In this document: piece by piece, positions 12,001 through 24,500 of the stretch | Position numbering within the stretch: position 1 is the first letter of the stretch | Layout of the letters: the number at the start of each line of letters is the position of its first letter | Assembly (NCBI RefSeq): GCF_000003815.2 | Contig: NC_049990.1 | Coordinates: forward strand, 19,383,788 to 19,447,787 | Length of the DNA: 64,000 nucleotides | Origin: Branchiostoma floridae | Taxonomy: Eukaryota > Chordata > Leptocardii > Amphioxiformes > Branchiostomatidae | Direction of reading: 5' to 3' | Position numbers and translations under genes: made by a program | The notes under the pieces: model-generated | Database searches by the model: none | What the model was told of the DNA's origin: nothing | What the model saw: the letters and a program-made list of their open reading frames with translations, nothing else

Positions 12001-15000
12001 AATTACGACTTCGGCGTTTCCATTTTGAATGAGGTGCGAATGATTGCATATAAAATGCTCAACAGAATTTTCTGGCTGCGAATAGCTGCGTATGAGGTAC
12101 GTATGTTGGGCCTTTTCCGGACGCAAACAACGTCTTGGTGCTAATTGCATTCCAAACGCATTTCAGGTGTGTCAGAGGAACAGTTTCTGTTACATATACT
12201 TTTGTTTGCGAGCATTGCCAATAGAGCATTTTTGTTGGAGGAACACTTTGTATGCTTTCATTTAAAGGCAGTGCAAGTAATGTGGGCCATCATTTACCTT
12301 AAAAATGTATATGCACTGTTAAGATTGTGTTTGTTTTCACTTTGTCCTTAATGATTCCCTATATCATCTTAGTATTTCAACTATTGTAAAAATCACACTC
12401 ATACACACCAGAAAACGTATTCAAGATGTTTATTAAACACGTAAATAAAACAATTATGAAACCCTACCCTATTCCAAATCTGGAGTGTGCGTCGATCACG
12501 CTATCAGTACGCGTAGTACGCGCAACCCGATCGCAGAACGTACGGTACTAAGTCGTTATCTATGTGGGCATTCGTTATATGGTCGTTCATCGCGCGTTGC
12601 GTCTGCGCTGTAAGTACGCTATGTACTCGCAATACCGCGATATCCGCGTATTACTGCGTATAAAGCGCAAACATACAGCGTCTTCATACCGCACTCTACC
12701 AACGTGGGACCACTGTATTGCGTATCCATAACGTTTCGGCTACCCAACTGCGTACGAATGATAGTTTTGTGCATGTTCAAAACTGTCGGGCGTACGGGGC
12801 GTATATTTTCGTTTGCCTACGTATTCGAAACTTTCTAAAAACGATTCAGATGCGTTTCAGGTGCGTCTTGTGTGTCCGGCTGCGTGTGGAAGAAATTAGC
12901 CAAAATGTTAAAATGGAACTCATGCGGCTTGAAAATATCCGCAGATGTGACCCCACCTTTACGGTTCATGATTGGAGCAGATTTGGATGCAAATGTTTGC
13001 TTCCTGACTTTATCTGCAGTGACTGGGAGGCCCGCAAAGTGGCGCTACGTGATGCTATCCAGCACGTGGTGTTCTGTGACGTCAGGGAAGAGAACCCGCT
13101 CGGGGCGTTGAACGGCGGGCCGTATGACGTCGTCAGCAGCATCTTTACTTTGTGTGCAGTAGCGATGGACAAGTAGGTGAAAATAGGTGATAACATCGGT
13201 CTTCCAAGAACTTAAACACTATAAATCCCAACATGATAGACCAAGAATTTCATTGTCCACTGATCGGGCCAGCCAAAAGAACGGGCACAGATATCTGGAA
13301 TGCAGTGAGAGTTTCTGGAATACACTAAGAATTCCCAGGAATAGAAAAGAATTTTCATTCTGACGGCATTCAGGCTAATTCTTGCTCTCGTGCGAAGGGG
13401 CCTTTAGTTATGAATATGACATACATTTGTCTTGGATACATGGGAGGAAACTCCATGTGTTACGACTCCCCAGAATTGTTTCCTCTACTTTCTCCTGATA
13501 ACAAAGCTACGATAACGTCTGATAACTTTTCTTCTGAAAATAGTTTCATCAGTTTGGTAGAATATAGGAGAAACCGGGACGAGGGGGATACAAACTTGGC
13601 CACGTTTGGGATAGTGTTCTCGCCGCAAAAGCGCCACCTACATCGGCTACATATAGCGGCAGAACTCCAGTCAGAAGCTCTGAGGAAGGTGTCTGACACC
13701 GAAAGGGAAGCAAGTACTGTAGATGCAGAAATGTTCGCGGTGGATTAATGTTCGCGGTTTTCGCGGCGGCCGCTTTACCGCGAATTTAAAACCACCGCGA
13801 ACATTTTTCCATAACAGTAAGAGACTACAGTGCATGGTGCAACCGCGAAATTAAAACCACCGCGAAAAGTCCATTTTCCCGTTTCCGCGAAATTAAATCC
13901 CCGCGAATTAAATGCATTTACAGTAAGTTTAACCTGGTTAGAATTCTCGTACATCCTGATAACTATTTTCCCCTTCAGGACTGATTTTGACGGGATCGTG
14001 TCCCACGTAAGTCATCTCGTGAAGCCAGGTGGGATGCTGATCCTAGTCTTTGACTTGGAGGCTACCCACGTCTCTGACGGCACAGTGTCCCGTCCGCACG
14101 TTTTCCTAGAAGCCTCTGACATCCGACGGGCTGTCAGGAACAGCGGCTTCACTGATGTGAACGACGATGTTTGTCTAGTTAAGAGTAACGAGGGCTTACA
14201 GTGGGACGGCACGGGTTATATATACCTCACTGCACGCAAGTGCTCTGAGTAACATCATCATCATATCGTTCCGTGCCAGTACTGCATCCAGGCCACGGCC
14301 TTTGTAATGTGTCCCATGGTTTGGGTTGGGTGGCCACAACGACACTCAGCTGAGTTCACCCGTCCCCATTTCAGTAGGTTGTCTCTGGTCCTACCTATAA
14401 GTAACATAGTCAGTCCTGACTGCTTTGCTGGCTATCGGCTGCAAACACAGTAGAAATAGCTACCGAGTCGATAAATGATAACAAGAGTTCGTAGTCCTCA
14501 GACCTGCATGAAATATATTCGGTATTTGTAGGCTTATGGTCCAATTTTTTTTAAATGGTGGTAGAAGTTAAATAATTGGGTCTTTTGTATGTGTTTGGAT
14601 TTATCTATAGCTAAAGCAAAGAGTTGTATTTTCCGGTGTAGTCATTATCTCATTACCTGCTTATATTATCATTAAGATTGGTTTATCGATTCAGTCGGTG
14701 AACGTTAAAATCCATCGCAGCGTCTTCGGCACAGTAGAATATGCTGAATTGCGCATTTTAGGCATACTTCATACATGTGTAAAATCTAGCTGGAAGAAAA
14801 CATACAGTTACAAGAAGTCTTGTCATAGAAATAAAGTAAAGAGAAACAAAACAACTTGTTATACAATTTAGTAGTAAATGAAGACTGCGACATTGGATAA
14901 AGAGATATGGGAGATGTTTTCAGGTACATGTATTTAAAAGGTGAGTGAAGTATGGGATGGGGCTGTTTTTGTAACGGTTAGTTTTTGCCAATGGAATAAA

Positions 15001-18000
15001 AAGTTGGTTCGCAGCTTTTAGGTTTCTATCATGGATTTCCTAACGGGTTTGGGGTGACCAGCTTCTAACGATAGGAGAACTAAGCAAGGATTTGGCAAGT
15101 TTTTTCCCCTGTTTATGGGGTGGCATCAGCAAAATAAGACCACAGGAAGTCCCAACCAAGGACACAAAATAAGCCGACTTACCACTAAGGCGACCAAAAT
15201 GAAATACAGATAAACACCAAGGGCACAAAATGTAATTTAACCATCAATACATAATTGAGCAAACGCATTGATGACACAAAGTACATGTTCCGACTTTAAA
15301 AAATAAATCATACACATACCTCTACCCTACGCACATGCTCTATTCTATAGATGTCTCTTCCACTTAAGATAGTCGTATCTTCTTCTGTTGAACCATAATT
15401 GCGAAGCAGGACACAGGAACTTGTACCAGAACTTTAAGTTTTAACACAGTACTATACAGCTCTGAAAGCACCACACTGATACGCAAAACATATTTTACCT
15501 GGCCTGAATGAAATTGAATAAAGAAACAGATCTAGATTGAGGAAACCTGGCAGGAGACACTCTTGTCACTTAAACAGGGGTCAGAGTAATCTGATACATT
15601 GAAGGTAGCATAGGCTCTTGCAAAACAGGAAAGAGTTCCACATATCAAATACAATAGATTTTAAGAGACTCAATGCTACAGACAGATTTGATTATATATT
15701 CAGATGTAACAACTCCCACAATGCTAAAATAGGTAAATATATAAAAGACTGCTTTGTCATTAGAAAAAATGCCGAAATTCATAATTAGCCCCACTCAATT
15801 TTAATACAATATTTAGGCTAGCTCTTATTGTTCTAGAAATTAGGATATCAATTTCATTCTATATTCATAATCTGCATATGTACTATGTTTGATACTTGTT
15901 TTAGTAATTAGAATGATAAGTTTGTTTCTTCTTTTTTTTTCTTGCCATACATTGTACCGTGTACGATCGTTGCGCAATAAAGTTCTTCTTCTTCTGTAAA
16001 CTAAGACCTATCAATCACATAGTTACCCAACCCAAACCATCACCTGTATTCACAACCAAGCAGATACTGGTAGGTGGGGATGCCCAAACCACACAAACAG
16101 CCTCAACCTACCGTATCAATTTAAAACACAAGGAGACCCAAATTCAAAGCTGACCATCAGGACACTAGCACCAACCCATGAACCAAATAGCAACACAATC
16201 GCACGTTGCGTTCTGGAGATACAGCGCACGTACCACGCACACACAATAGGTTTAGATTTACTACAGTGTCAAGTTCAAACAGCAAAAATGACCAATAAGC
16301 TGGTAGACGTACACACAGACATTAATATCTAATACCAGTTGCAAAAAGAACAAGAAACAGTCATGCCTTCAAGTACCAGAGTTACCAACCGGGGATTGAT
16401 GTGTTCAAAAATTCGTACTTTCTCAGAACTATCGTAGAGTGAAATTTGTTATCGCCAAGCGCAGCACCAATTTACTCTGGATAGCTTTAACGAACGCTTG
16501 CAGATAGATGTGCAAAAGCTACGTGTGACGGGTCGTTCAGTGTAATATGACTAGCTACTGTAAATAAGGCTGCATTAATCATATTGTAATTGACGTTTTT
16601 TTCTCAACCCAAATCAAACATGTTATACTTGTGAAAGATCTATGCAATGTTAGCATCTCCTTTTAACTTTTCATCATAAATTATGTAAATGACTTCAATG
16701 GCATAACCTATGATGTTTTCTTTTCTGTCCATCACAGGTGTTCACATTGACCCCGCGTCTATACAATATGACCAAAAAGAGACATGTGCAGTACTAAGAG
16801 GAGCCGCCAGATGGCGGTTGTGTGTGGTTCGCCGTCTTGAGCACCTTTCTCTCTCATTTGGAGTGTTCTTCCCGTACCTGCAGAAAGCGTTTGGGCAGGA
16901 CGAAGCCTGACTAAAATCGCGCCCCTAGCGGTCGGCCCTACAATTGCCGCCTCGGGGACGGGGTCATTGACCCCAGCCAGAGAGAGATTGTGTAAACACA
17001 TGCTGTTTGGATGTAACGTTACCTCAATTTTCCATGAAAGTAAAAACAGTTAATCTGTCATCAGCCTGACAGCCCAGAGTCTTGTTTATACCCGATATAT
17101 TCTCGGTCATTTCTGGACAAGGCTTTGCCTTTGAGGGTCTGCCTGGGGGGTACCGACAACGATTTACGCTGAATTCAGAAGAACCCCCTATGTATTATGC
17201 TAAATTAAGGAAGGCAGTTACGCTAAATTTGGTCACCTCGCTACGAATTACATAGATAAGATGGTTTTCCCAACCAATTACGGGACATAAAAATAGGCTG
17301 CCTACGACTTGCGTAAAAGAGCATGCTAGCCTGGATTCCATACCCCAACCTCAAGATATATCTTTCGTGTTGGGGTCTGGCAACATGGCTGTAGAAAGGT
17401 TCTCGAAGGCCCGTTGATCAGTGGGAGGAGAACCTAGGATTGATGACCACTCTCACCACAGGTAGCCAGCTACAACACACCACAGTTGGTCAGCAGGCTA
17501 TCACAGTAGCGAATCAGCTACGTTATGGATTCAAAAAGTACAGTTGGGGGTCTTTAACCAATCATGGCAGGGGTGTAATTACCTCCTGCTGATCCTGTGT
17601 TGTTCTATTGGTGGGGTTTTTTGCCCACTATAAGGTGCAAAATTGAGAAGAGTTCCTATCCCATCCGGCCAGACCCCTGCACGATAGATACTTGAGATCG
17701 GGCTGGGGTTTGGTAACCAGGCTAAGAGCATGCAGACCCTCAATTATCCCAGAACGCCGGAGTGCAGGAGCTGCAACTGGCTCGACCGCATTTTCCACAC
17801 CACCTTTAACCTTCAACATTTATCAGTCGTCATTGAACACATTGATTACCTGTCAAAATGCTGTTTTTGCAAGCTTGGAACGCAATTCTAAGTGTTTGTT
17901 GCAACATTTTTCACTGGCTTCTGTCATTATGGCCACTAGGACAACGCATCCCACCGGGTAACCTTTTAACTTTAAGTTTTGCTTGCATGTATAGCAATCG

Positions 18001-18493
18001 GGGCGATGTTTTCTGTCAACAATAGCAGTTTAGAGTCTAGTCCAACGAGTCCTGTCGTTGTTTGGCATCTTTGACCGGGCTGTCTTCAGGGCAAAAAGGT
18101 CCTTTCCTCGCCAGGGTGATACTTGACACCTTGTAGTAGTTTTAGATGGTAGGAGTTCCTACTGTGCGAATTTGGAACTATAGATACCGGGTGCTACACA
18201 TTACCCCGGCTGTGGAAAGCTTCTTCTGCCCCGAAGGGAGCCCGACGAATCCACGTTTGACTTAATGCCAGGTTAAAAATTTTCGATGGCTCTAATGTCT
18301 AGGTCAATAGAGGATTTATCCTACTAGTACTACGTCAAAACTAGGCGAACTCTAGGGTGACCATAGGAAGGCGAAATATTATTCGCACTGCTTGTAGAGG
18401 CGTACAAACCTTCAATATTGTTGTCATTGTCATGTAATCTCACTTCTGGCCGGGGAGAGGGTACTGTTTTTGGTTATCTACCTGTGTATGTGT

Positions 18494-18561
<68 letters not shown>

Positions 18562-21500
18562 GTGTGCGTGTGTGTGCGTGTGTATGTCTGTGTGTGTGTG
18601 TGTGTGTGTGCGTGTGTGTGTGTATGTGTGTGTGTGTGTGTGTGTCTGTGTCTGTGTGTGTGCGTGTGTGTGCGTGTTTGTGATTCCAGATTTTTGTAGT
18701 AAGCATAACTCAAGACCATCTTGACGGATTAGAATATTATTTGGTATGAATAGCATAGAATAGAACTTTATTGCGCGACAATTGTAGCAGGTACAATGTA
18801 AGGCAATCTGAATATACATGGCAGTTGAACTATATACTATTGCAAATATCTAACAACTAATCTAATCTAATGTAACATATGACAATCCCTGCATGGCAGA
18901 TATAGGAAAGTATATCAAAGAAGGTTTAGACATTAGAAATCCCTCAAATGATGGTAAAAGCCTCCAATGATTGTAAGAAACTTATCCCATACTACAACTC
19001 CTGTATTAGCTAGATAAGCGTTAAGTTATGCTAGAACTGTAGTTATGTAGATGCCTACTTTGTACCTCGTACAATTGTTGTGCAATAAAGTTATATGTAA
19101 AAAGTACCCTGACTCCATCCATTGTACCATATTCTATCCCTGATGACCTCCTTCTAAATTCAACATCGAATTTCTCTTCCAACCCCAAAACCAGGGAAGG
19201 CTTCTTCTCCCGGTGTACATGTCGCGATCCGTTTGGCGCGTCACCGCGACTACAACGCCGTCATGCGGATCTCGGAGGCACTGCTCTACGGTACAGACTA
19301 CCTACGCGCCAAATTCCACTCCTTCATAGACGCCCCTGACGTCACAGTGTTCCTCGCGGAGGTTGGACACAAAGTGGTGAGTAATGTTCGCAACTAATTA
19401 GCCCCCCCCCCTCCGCCTGCATTATTACGGATCGTTTTTGGTGACCCCCCAGGAGCGGAGGCATTTTATAGAATTACGACGTACCACTCTGAAAACGTCT
19501 CAGTATGCACCTCCTATGGCATTCTAATAGAATGTGTTTTTAGTCCAGGCAAGCTTGGAAAAGGGACACATTCCATAAAGGCACGTTTTGGAAAGGGCCA
19601 CGTTTCGAAAGGGGGTACGTTTGAAAGGGGAGACATTTAGGAAGGGACACGTTTTTTGATGGGGTGCGTTTTGGAATTTGGCATGTTTTTTCTAAGGGGC
19701 ACATTTTGGTAAGGGGTGACGTTTTGGAACTGGTAACGTTTGTCAAGAGACACGTTTTGCAATGGAGCAACTACAAGAATTAGGTTTGGAGCTGCATGAC
19801 AAGTTTAAAATACTATTCCCTTGCAGGTGGCCGTCAAGGCATCTAAGATCGTAGACAGTGGAACTGTTTCTATCACTAAAGCCTCTAGGGTCGCTCCTGA
19901 ATGGAGGGAACAGGGTATTGATAGAAAAATGACCCTCTATCTAGACCAGTGGATCCGCAAGAATCGTCCCAGGGTTAAATACAAGCGATCCGTAACGTAC
20001 GCCAATGGTCGCAGGGCGGAAACTTTACGGAAAAGGATGCGACACGTTTTTAGTGTGGTGAGTCTTCAATTCCATACAGCTGTACAAATATTCAAGTTTA
20101 CTGGATGCTTTCATCATTCTGTGTACTTTCTTGATGCCTAAGTCTATTTCTTATCACATGATGTCCCAAATGCCCCTCCCCCCGCCGGACAGTTTACGAG
20201 CTGTATTTTTGGGGGGTGGGAAGCACTTTTGCGCGGAGCCCCGTTGGACATCAGCTGGTACCTGGCTAGTCCTGCTGGTCAGTCCTGCAGGGCAGTTCAC
20301 GGGCTGTTTGAGGGACACTTGCGGGCGTGTCATTTTCATTGCGCCGTCGAACACTCTGCTGCTTTCGGGGTATTTTTAGACCCAGCCGGGCCCCGGGTTG
20401 AATTTAAGATGGAATTAAGATAAACCCGGAACCTGGTATCAAAGAGAAGCCGTATGCTAATTGCGCGCACGCCAATGGGTACCCCCGCTATATCCGGCAG
20501 TCCACCGGAACAAAGTTGTAAATCCGGTATTCGGCCGGGGATACATCCCTGACTGGCAAAGGAGGGTAAAATTGTGACTGTATCCTAACTTGCATCCTAA
20601 ACTGACCTCAACTACCATTAACCATCCTCCTACGCACAGTCCCAACGGCTAGCTGACTGCTCAACCTATTGCGCCCTGCTATCCCNNNNNNNNNNNNNNN
20701 NNNNNNNNNNNNNNNNNNNNNNNNNNNNNNNNNNNNNNNNNNNNNNNNNNNNNNNNNNNNNNNNNNNNNNNNNNNNNNNNNNNNNNNNNNNNNNNNNNNN
20801 NNNNNNNNNNNNNNNNNNNNNNNNNNNNNNNNNNNNNNNNNNNNNNNNNNNNNNNNNNNNNNNNNNNNNNNNNNNNNNNNNNNNNNNNNNNNNNNNNNNN
20901 NNNNNNNNNNNNNNNNNNNNNNNNNNNNNNNNNNNNNNNNNNNNNNNNCGGGGCAGGTTATATTTATAAGCAGGACAGCTTCCGACAACAAGAAGCCCAA
21001 TACCTGGGGGTAGGGCCTGGGATAGCAGGGCCCAATAGGCTGAGCAGTCAGCTAGCCGTTGGGACCGTGCGTAGGAGGATGCCATTAACACAAGATATAT
21101 TGTTCATGCAGCCCTTTATTGTGAACCATTGTGGACCCAGTCTATGGTGGCGACAGGACCCGGCCCAGCTAGCTCAACTGGACACGACCGGCTTACCGGA
21201 CGTCGTGCCTCTACAGACCGCAGACGACGACTTCTGCACGGCTTTACAGAAATGGCTTCCCTCGGAAGCTTGTGCTGGTTACCACGGCAAACCTATCATC
21301 TTAATTGAAAGGGACCCATACATCCTATGCCCTGCTAATTCAAATCGCCTGCAAGCACGTGCACATAATGCATTATACACACTAAAGCACGAAGGAGAAT
21401 GGAGCCTGAGTGTTGTAGACACGTATCCCGCCCAATGCGGGAGAATGCTAAGCCTCGACATATACGCTAAAGATTTCCTTACCTTACAAAAACACTTGTT

Positions 21501-24500
21501 AAAGCACCTTCACGACCTGAGCATTAGGTTCAGACATGAGCATATATGTACCAGGGTTTTTGTAGGCCTGTCAGAGTTGAAGGACCAGGTCCAAAATTTT
21601 TGTGAGGAGGTTTTACAGATGGACGCGTCGCACTTGCCGTTTTCGGAAATGGGCGTTTTTGAATGTGAGTTGTGATATGGAAGTTCCCATTTAGCGTTGT
21701 ACGCTTCCAAAAGAGTTGAGGACAACGCATTGTCTGCGGAAAAGTTCTGCGTAACCTCTTATTGTCGCTCTGAGTCTTCGTAGTTGTTCTGCATCTGTCA
21801 CGTTACTAGGACGTTGTATTATTAGATTCCCTCACTTAAAAAATGTAACAAAAAACTAAATAACACAAAAAAATCATATTCCTCATGTGTTTTGACAAAG
21901 CATCTATTGTTAAACCAATACAATCACAATCCTATTAAACTACACTAGATCCACGATACTTTAACATGTACGTCTTGTCTTTGTTGTGACCTGTACTTAG
22001 ATAATTCATTTCAAAAATATGCACGGTAAAAGAAATTTCTACACGTACAGATAATGCAAATGTAGGTTCTGTATCGTTAGTGAGTGTCATATTGTTTCAC
22101 AAAACACACATCATGTAATTCACCTCAAGTGGAATACCACAAAAGGTAGGCTGCTTATGTAGTCATTAAAACAGTATTTATTCGAAAAAACAGCTCCCTT
22201 CTGGGGTTGATTGACCTGAATTGGTCAGTCATTTGAATTACGAATTGACTATCGACATGGTCTGATTTCTACTATTCTTTGATTTATCTTACATTTTCTA
22301 CATTTGAAAATAGATTGGTATTAGTATTATGGCGGAGGGCACTGTACAGGCCATGCAGGTCCCCCCCCCCCCATCCCCAGCACTTTTGTGACCTTTTCTG
22401 TTCTTATTGTTTTTATATGTGCGAAATAAAAACTAAATGACCTTTATATGAATTGACGTACCTCTGAATTGACACGTGGTCCCGTCCTGTTGTAGGTCCC
22501 AGTCAGTATCACACGCACACGTCCGGCCTCCGGGTCGCGCCAGGCACAGGTGATGACATCCGCCGTTAGATACCGTGCAAGCTGAGAAAATATGCATGGC
22601 ATCAACATAGCACAGTGATTTATTTATATCTTAGGAAATGTGACAAATACATTACACAAACTCTCAGGCAGCGTTGCCGATATTGGAGTCTACAAGTAGG
22701 GACGGACAAATACATCATCATGCTACACATCACTTGCATTATCAAGAACAACATATCTGTCAAGTGAATCTAAAATCAGTCTACAATCTATTCACATTGT
22801 AAAATTTAAACCATAATTGTAAAACAGTAATACAATACTACAGTAATAAAATATGACCATCGTGGAAAGCTATATTTACATCGTAAATTTTACAAGAAAA
22901 AAGTGTCTAAGGATTGTTTTGTTGTTGCAACGGCGTTAAGAGACTTCCATAATTACCATTGGAAATAACTTCCACGGCACGTCCATTGTGAAAGTGTAAG
23001 TCCATCATCTGGCGGAAACCACTACCAATAGGTTGTATCTGTCCAGGCGGTGTCTTGGAAGTCCTGTAAGAAATGATTTTTAGAAACTGGAGACTATGCC
23101 TGTTTGCGAAAATTGATGGAAAGTAACATTGTTGTATCTGAGTAAATATATTAGATAGCTTATGTCTTCTTAGTTATTTCAGAATTCTTTCGTTGTGTGT
23201 GTGTGAGTGTGTGTGTGTGGGGGGGGTGTGGGGGGGTGTGTGCGTGTTTGTTTGAGTGCCTCTCTGTCTCTGTATATATATGTGTGTGTGTGTGCGTGAG
23301 AGAGAGAGAGTGTGTATGTGTGTGTGTGTACGTGTGTGTGTGCGTGCGCGTGTGTCTGTGTGTGTGTGTGTGTGTGTGTGCGTGAGGCCATCTGTGTGTG
23401 CGTACGCGTGGACACATTTGTGTATGTGTATGCGTGTGTGTGTGAGTGTGCTTGTTTCTCAGTCTCTGAAAGAGCATTATGCATTGTTATGGCCGCATAC
23501 GTTCTCAGTGTTATCATTTGTATTATGAAACTCGAAAGCATGTGTAATTATAAGCTGTAGAAGTCTGACATCTCTGATTGCATTCTTTCTTTAATGGTAC
23601 CTACCTACCTTGTTATATGATCTAACGCCCATGCCGTCCAGTACATGTACGAGTCGTCCACCACAATGCCGAAGTATCCCGGCGATAGGCCTGTGATGCT
23701 GAACACATCGGTGACATCACCACCTTGCAGTGTTGAGCTCATTATACGGTGGAAGCCTCCATCGCACCAATACAGTCTCTGTCCTATGGAAACATTTAAT
23801 ATATAGTATTCATGAAATATGTATAATATATAGAATATAAATATGTCTATATTTTGCGTTTTGTTGTTCAAATATACTGTTACCGTGTTAATAAAGTTAT
23901 TTCATTTTATTCATTTATCAATCATCAAGTAATTTAACGGAAATACAAAATACAAAGAGTAAACCTAGATAAAGTTGAATGATATAAGATGACAGTGCAG
24001 GATAGAGGAAGAAGCCTATCAGGTGTATATAAGCCCTCCTCCTTACAAAACAACAAATATTGATTACGATTTTGATCACAGATAAAAAACTTCCACTAAA
24101 CAAATAGACTTTAGACATGATCACATCTGTCTAAAGGGTGACTTATAGGGTGTTAAAAGTCAAAGTCCTTCCCTCACTATATGGTGTAGTGTGTTCGAAT
24201 TTTGCAATAGAAATTAAATACCTTGTATGTCAATGGCTATGCCTTGTGGCCACTTCAGTCCTTCAGTTGTGTTGACCAATGTTTTGCTGCCACTCCCGTC
24301 CATTGCTGACCGGCTTATTTTTGCTCCATTACCCCAGTAGGCCGTCCAGTAGGCCGTCCAGTACATGAAGCTGAAGCAAAAACGATCGCGTAAGACCTAC
24401 ATCACATTTGCAAAACGGGGCCCGGCCGGACAGCTTTCGGGAACGAAAAGTAGTATGACATAAAAGACACCAAACTATATAGGATGACAAGAGAATAGTC

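Noticed and set aside
16710-16737. ATG exon MMFSFLSIT ending at ACAG|GTGTTC as the first exon of the acetyltransferase
   Set aside because: The phase fits, but the same site looks like an acceptor and there is no other support.
17929-17960. ATG at 17929 ([10 protein letters not shown]) as the first exon of the acetyltransferase
   Set aside because: Its GG|GTAACC donor leaves the wrong phase for the exon at 19195.
18418-18819. Val/Cys- and Thr/His-rich ORFs
   Set aside because: Translations of a GT microsatellite; the same applies to 23160-23560 and 27765-27995.
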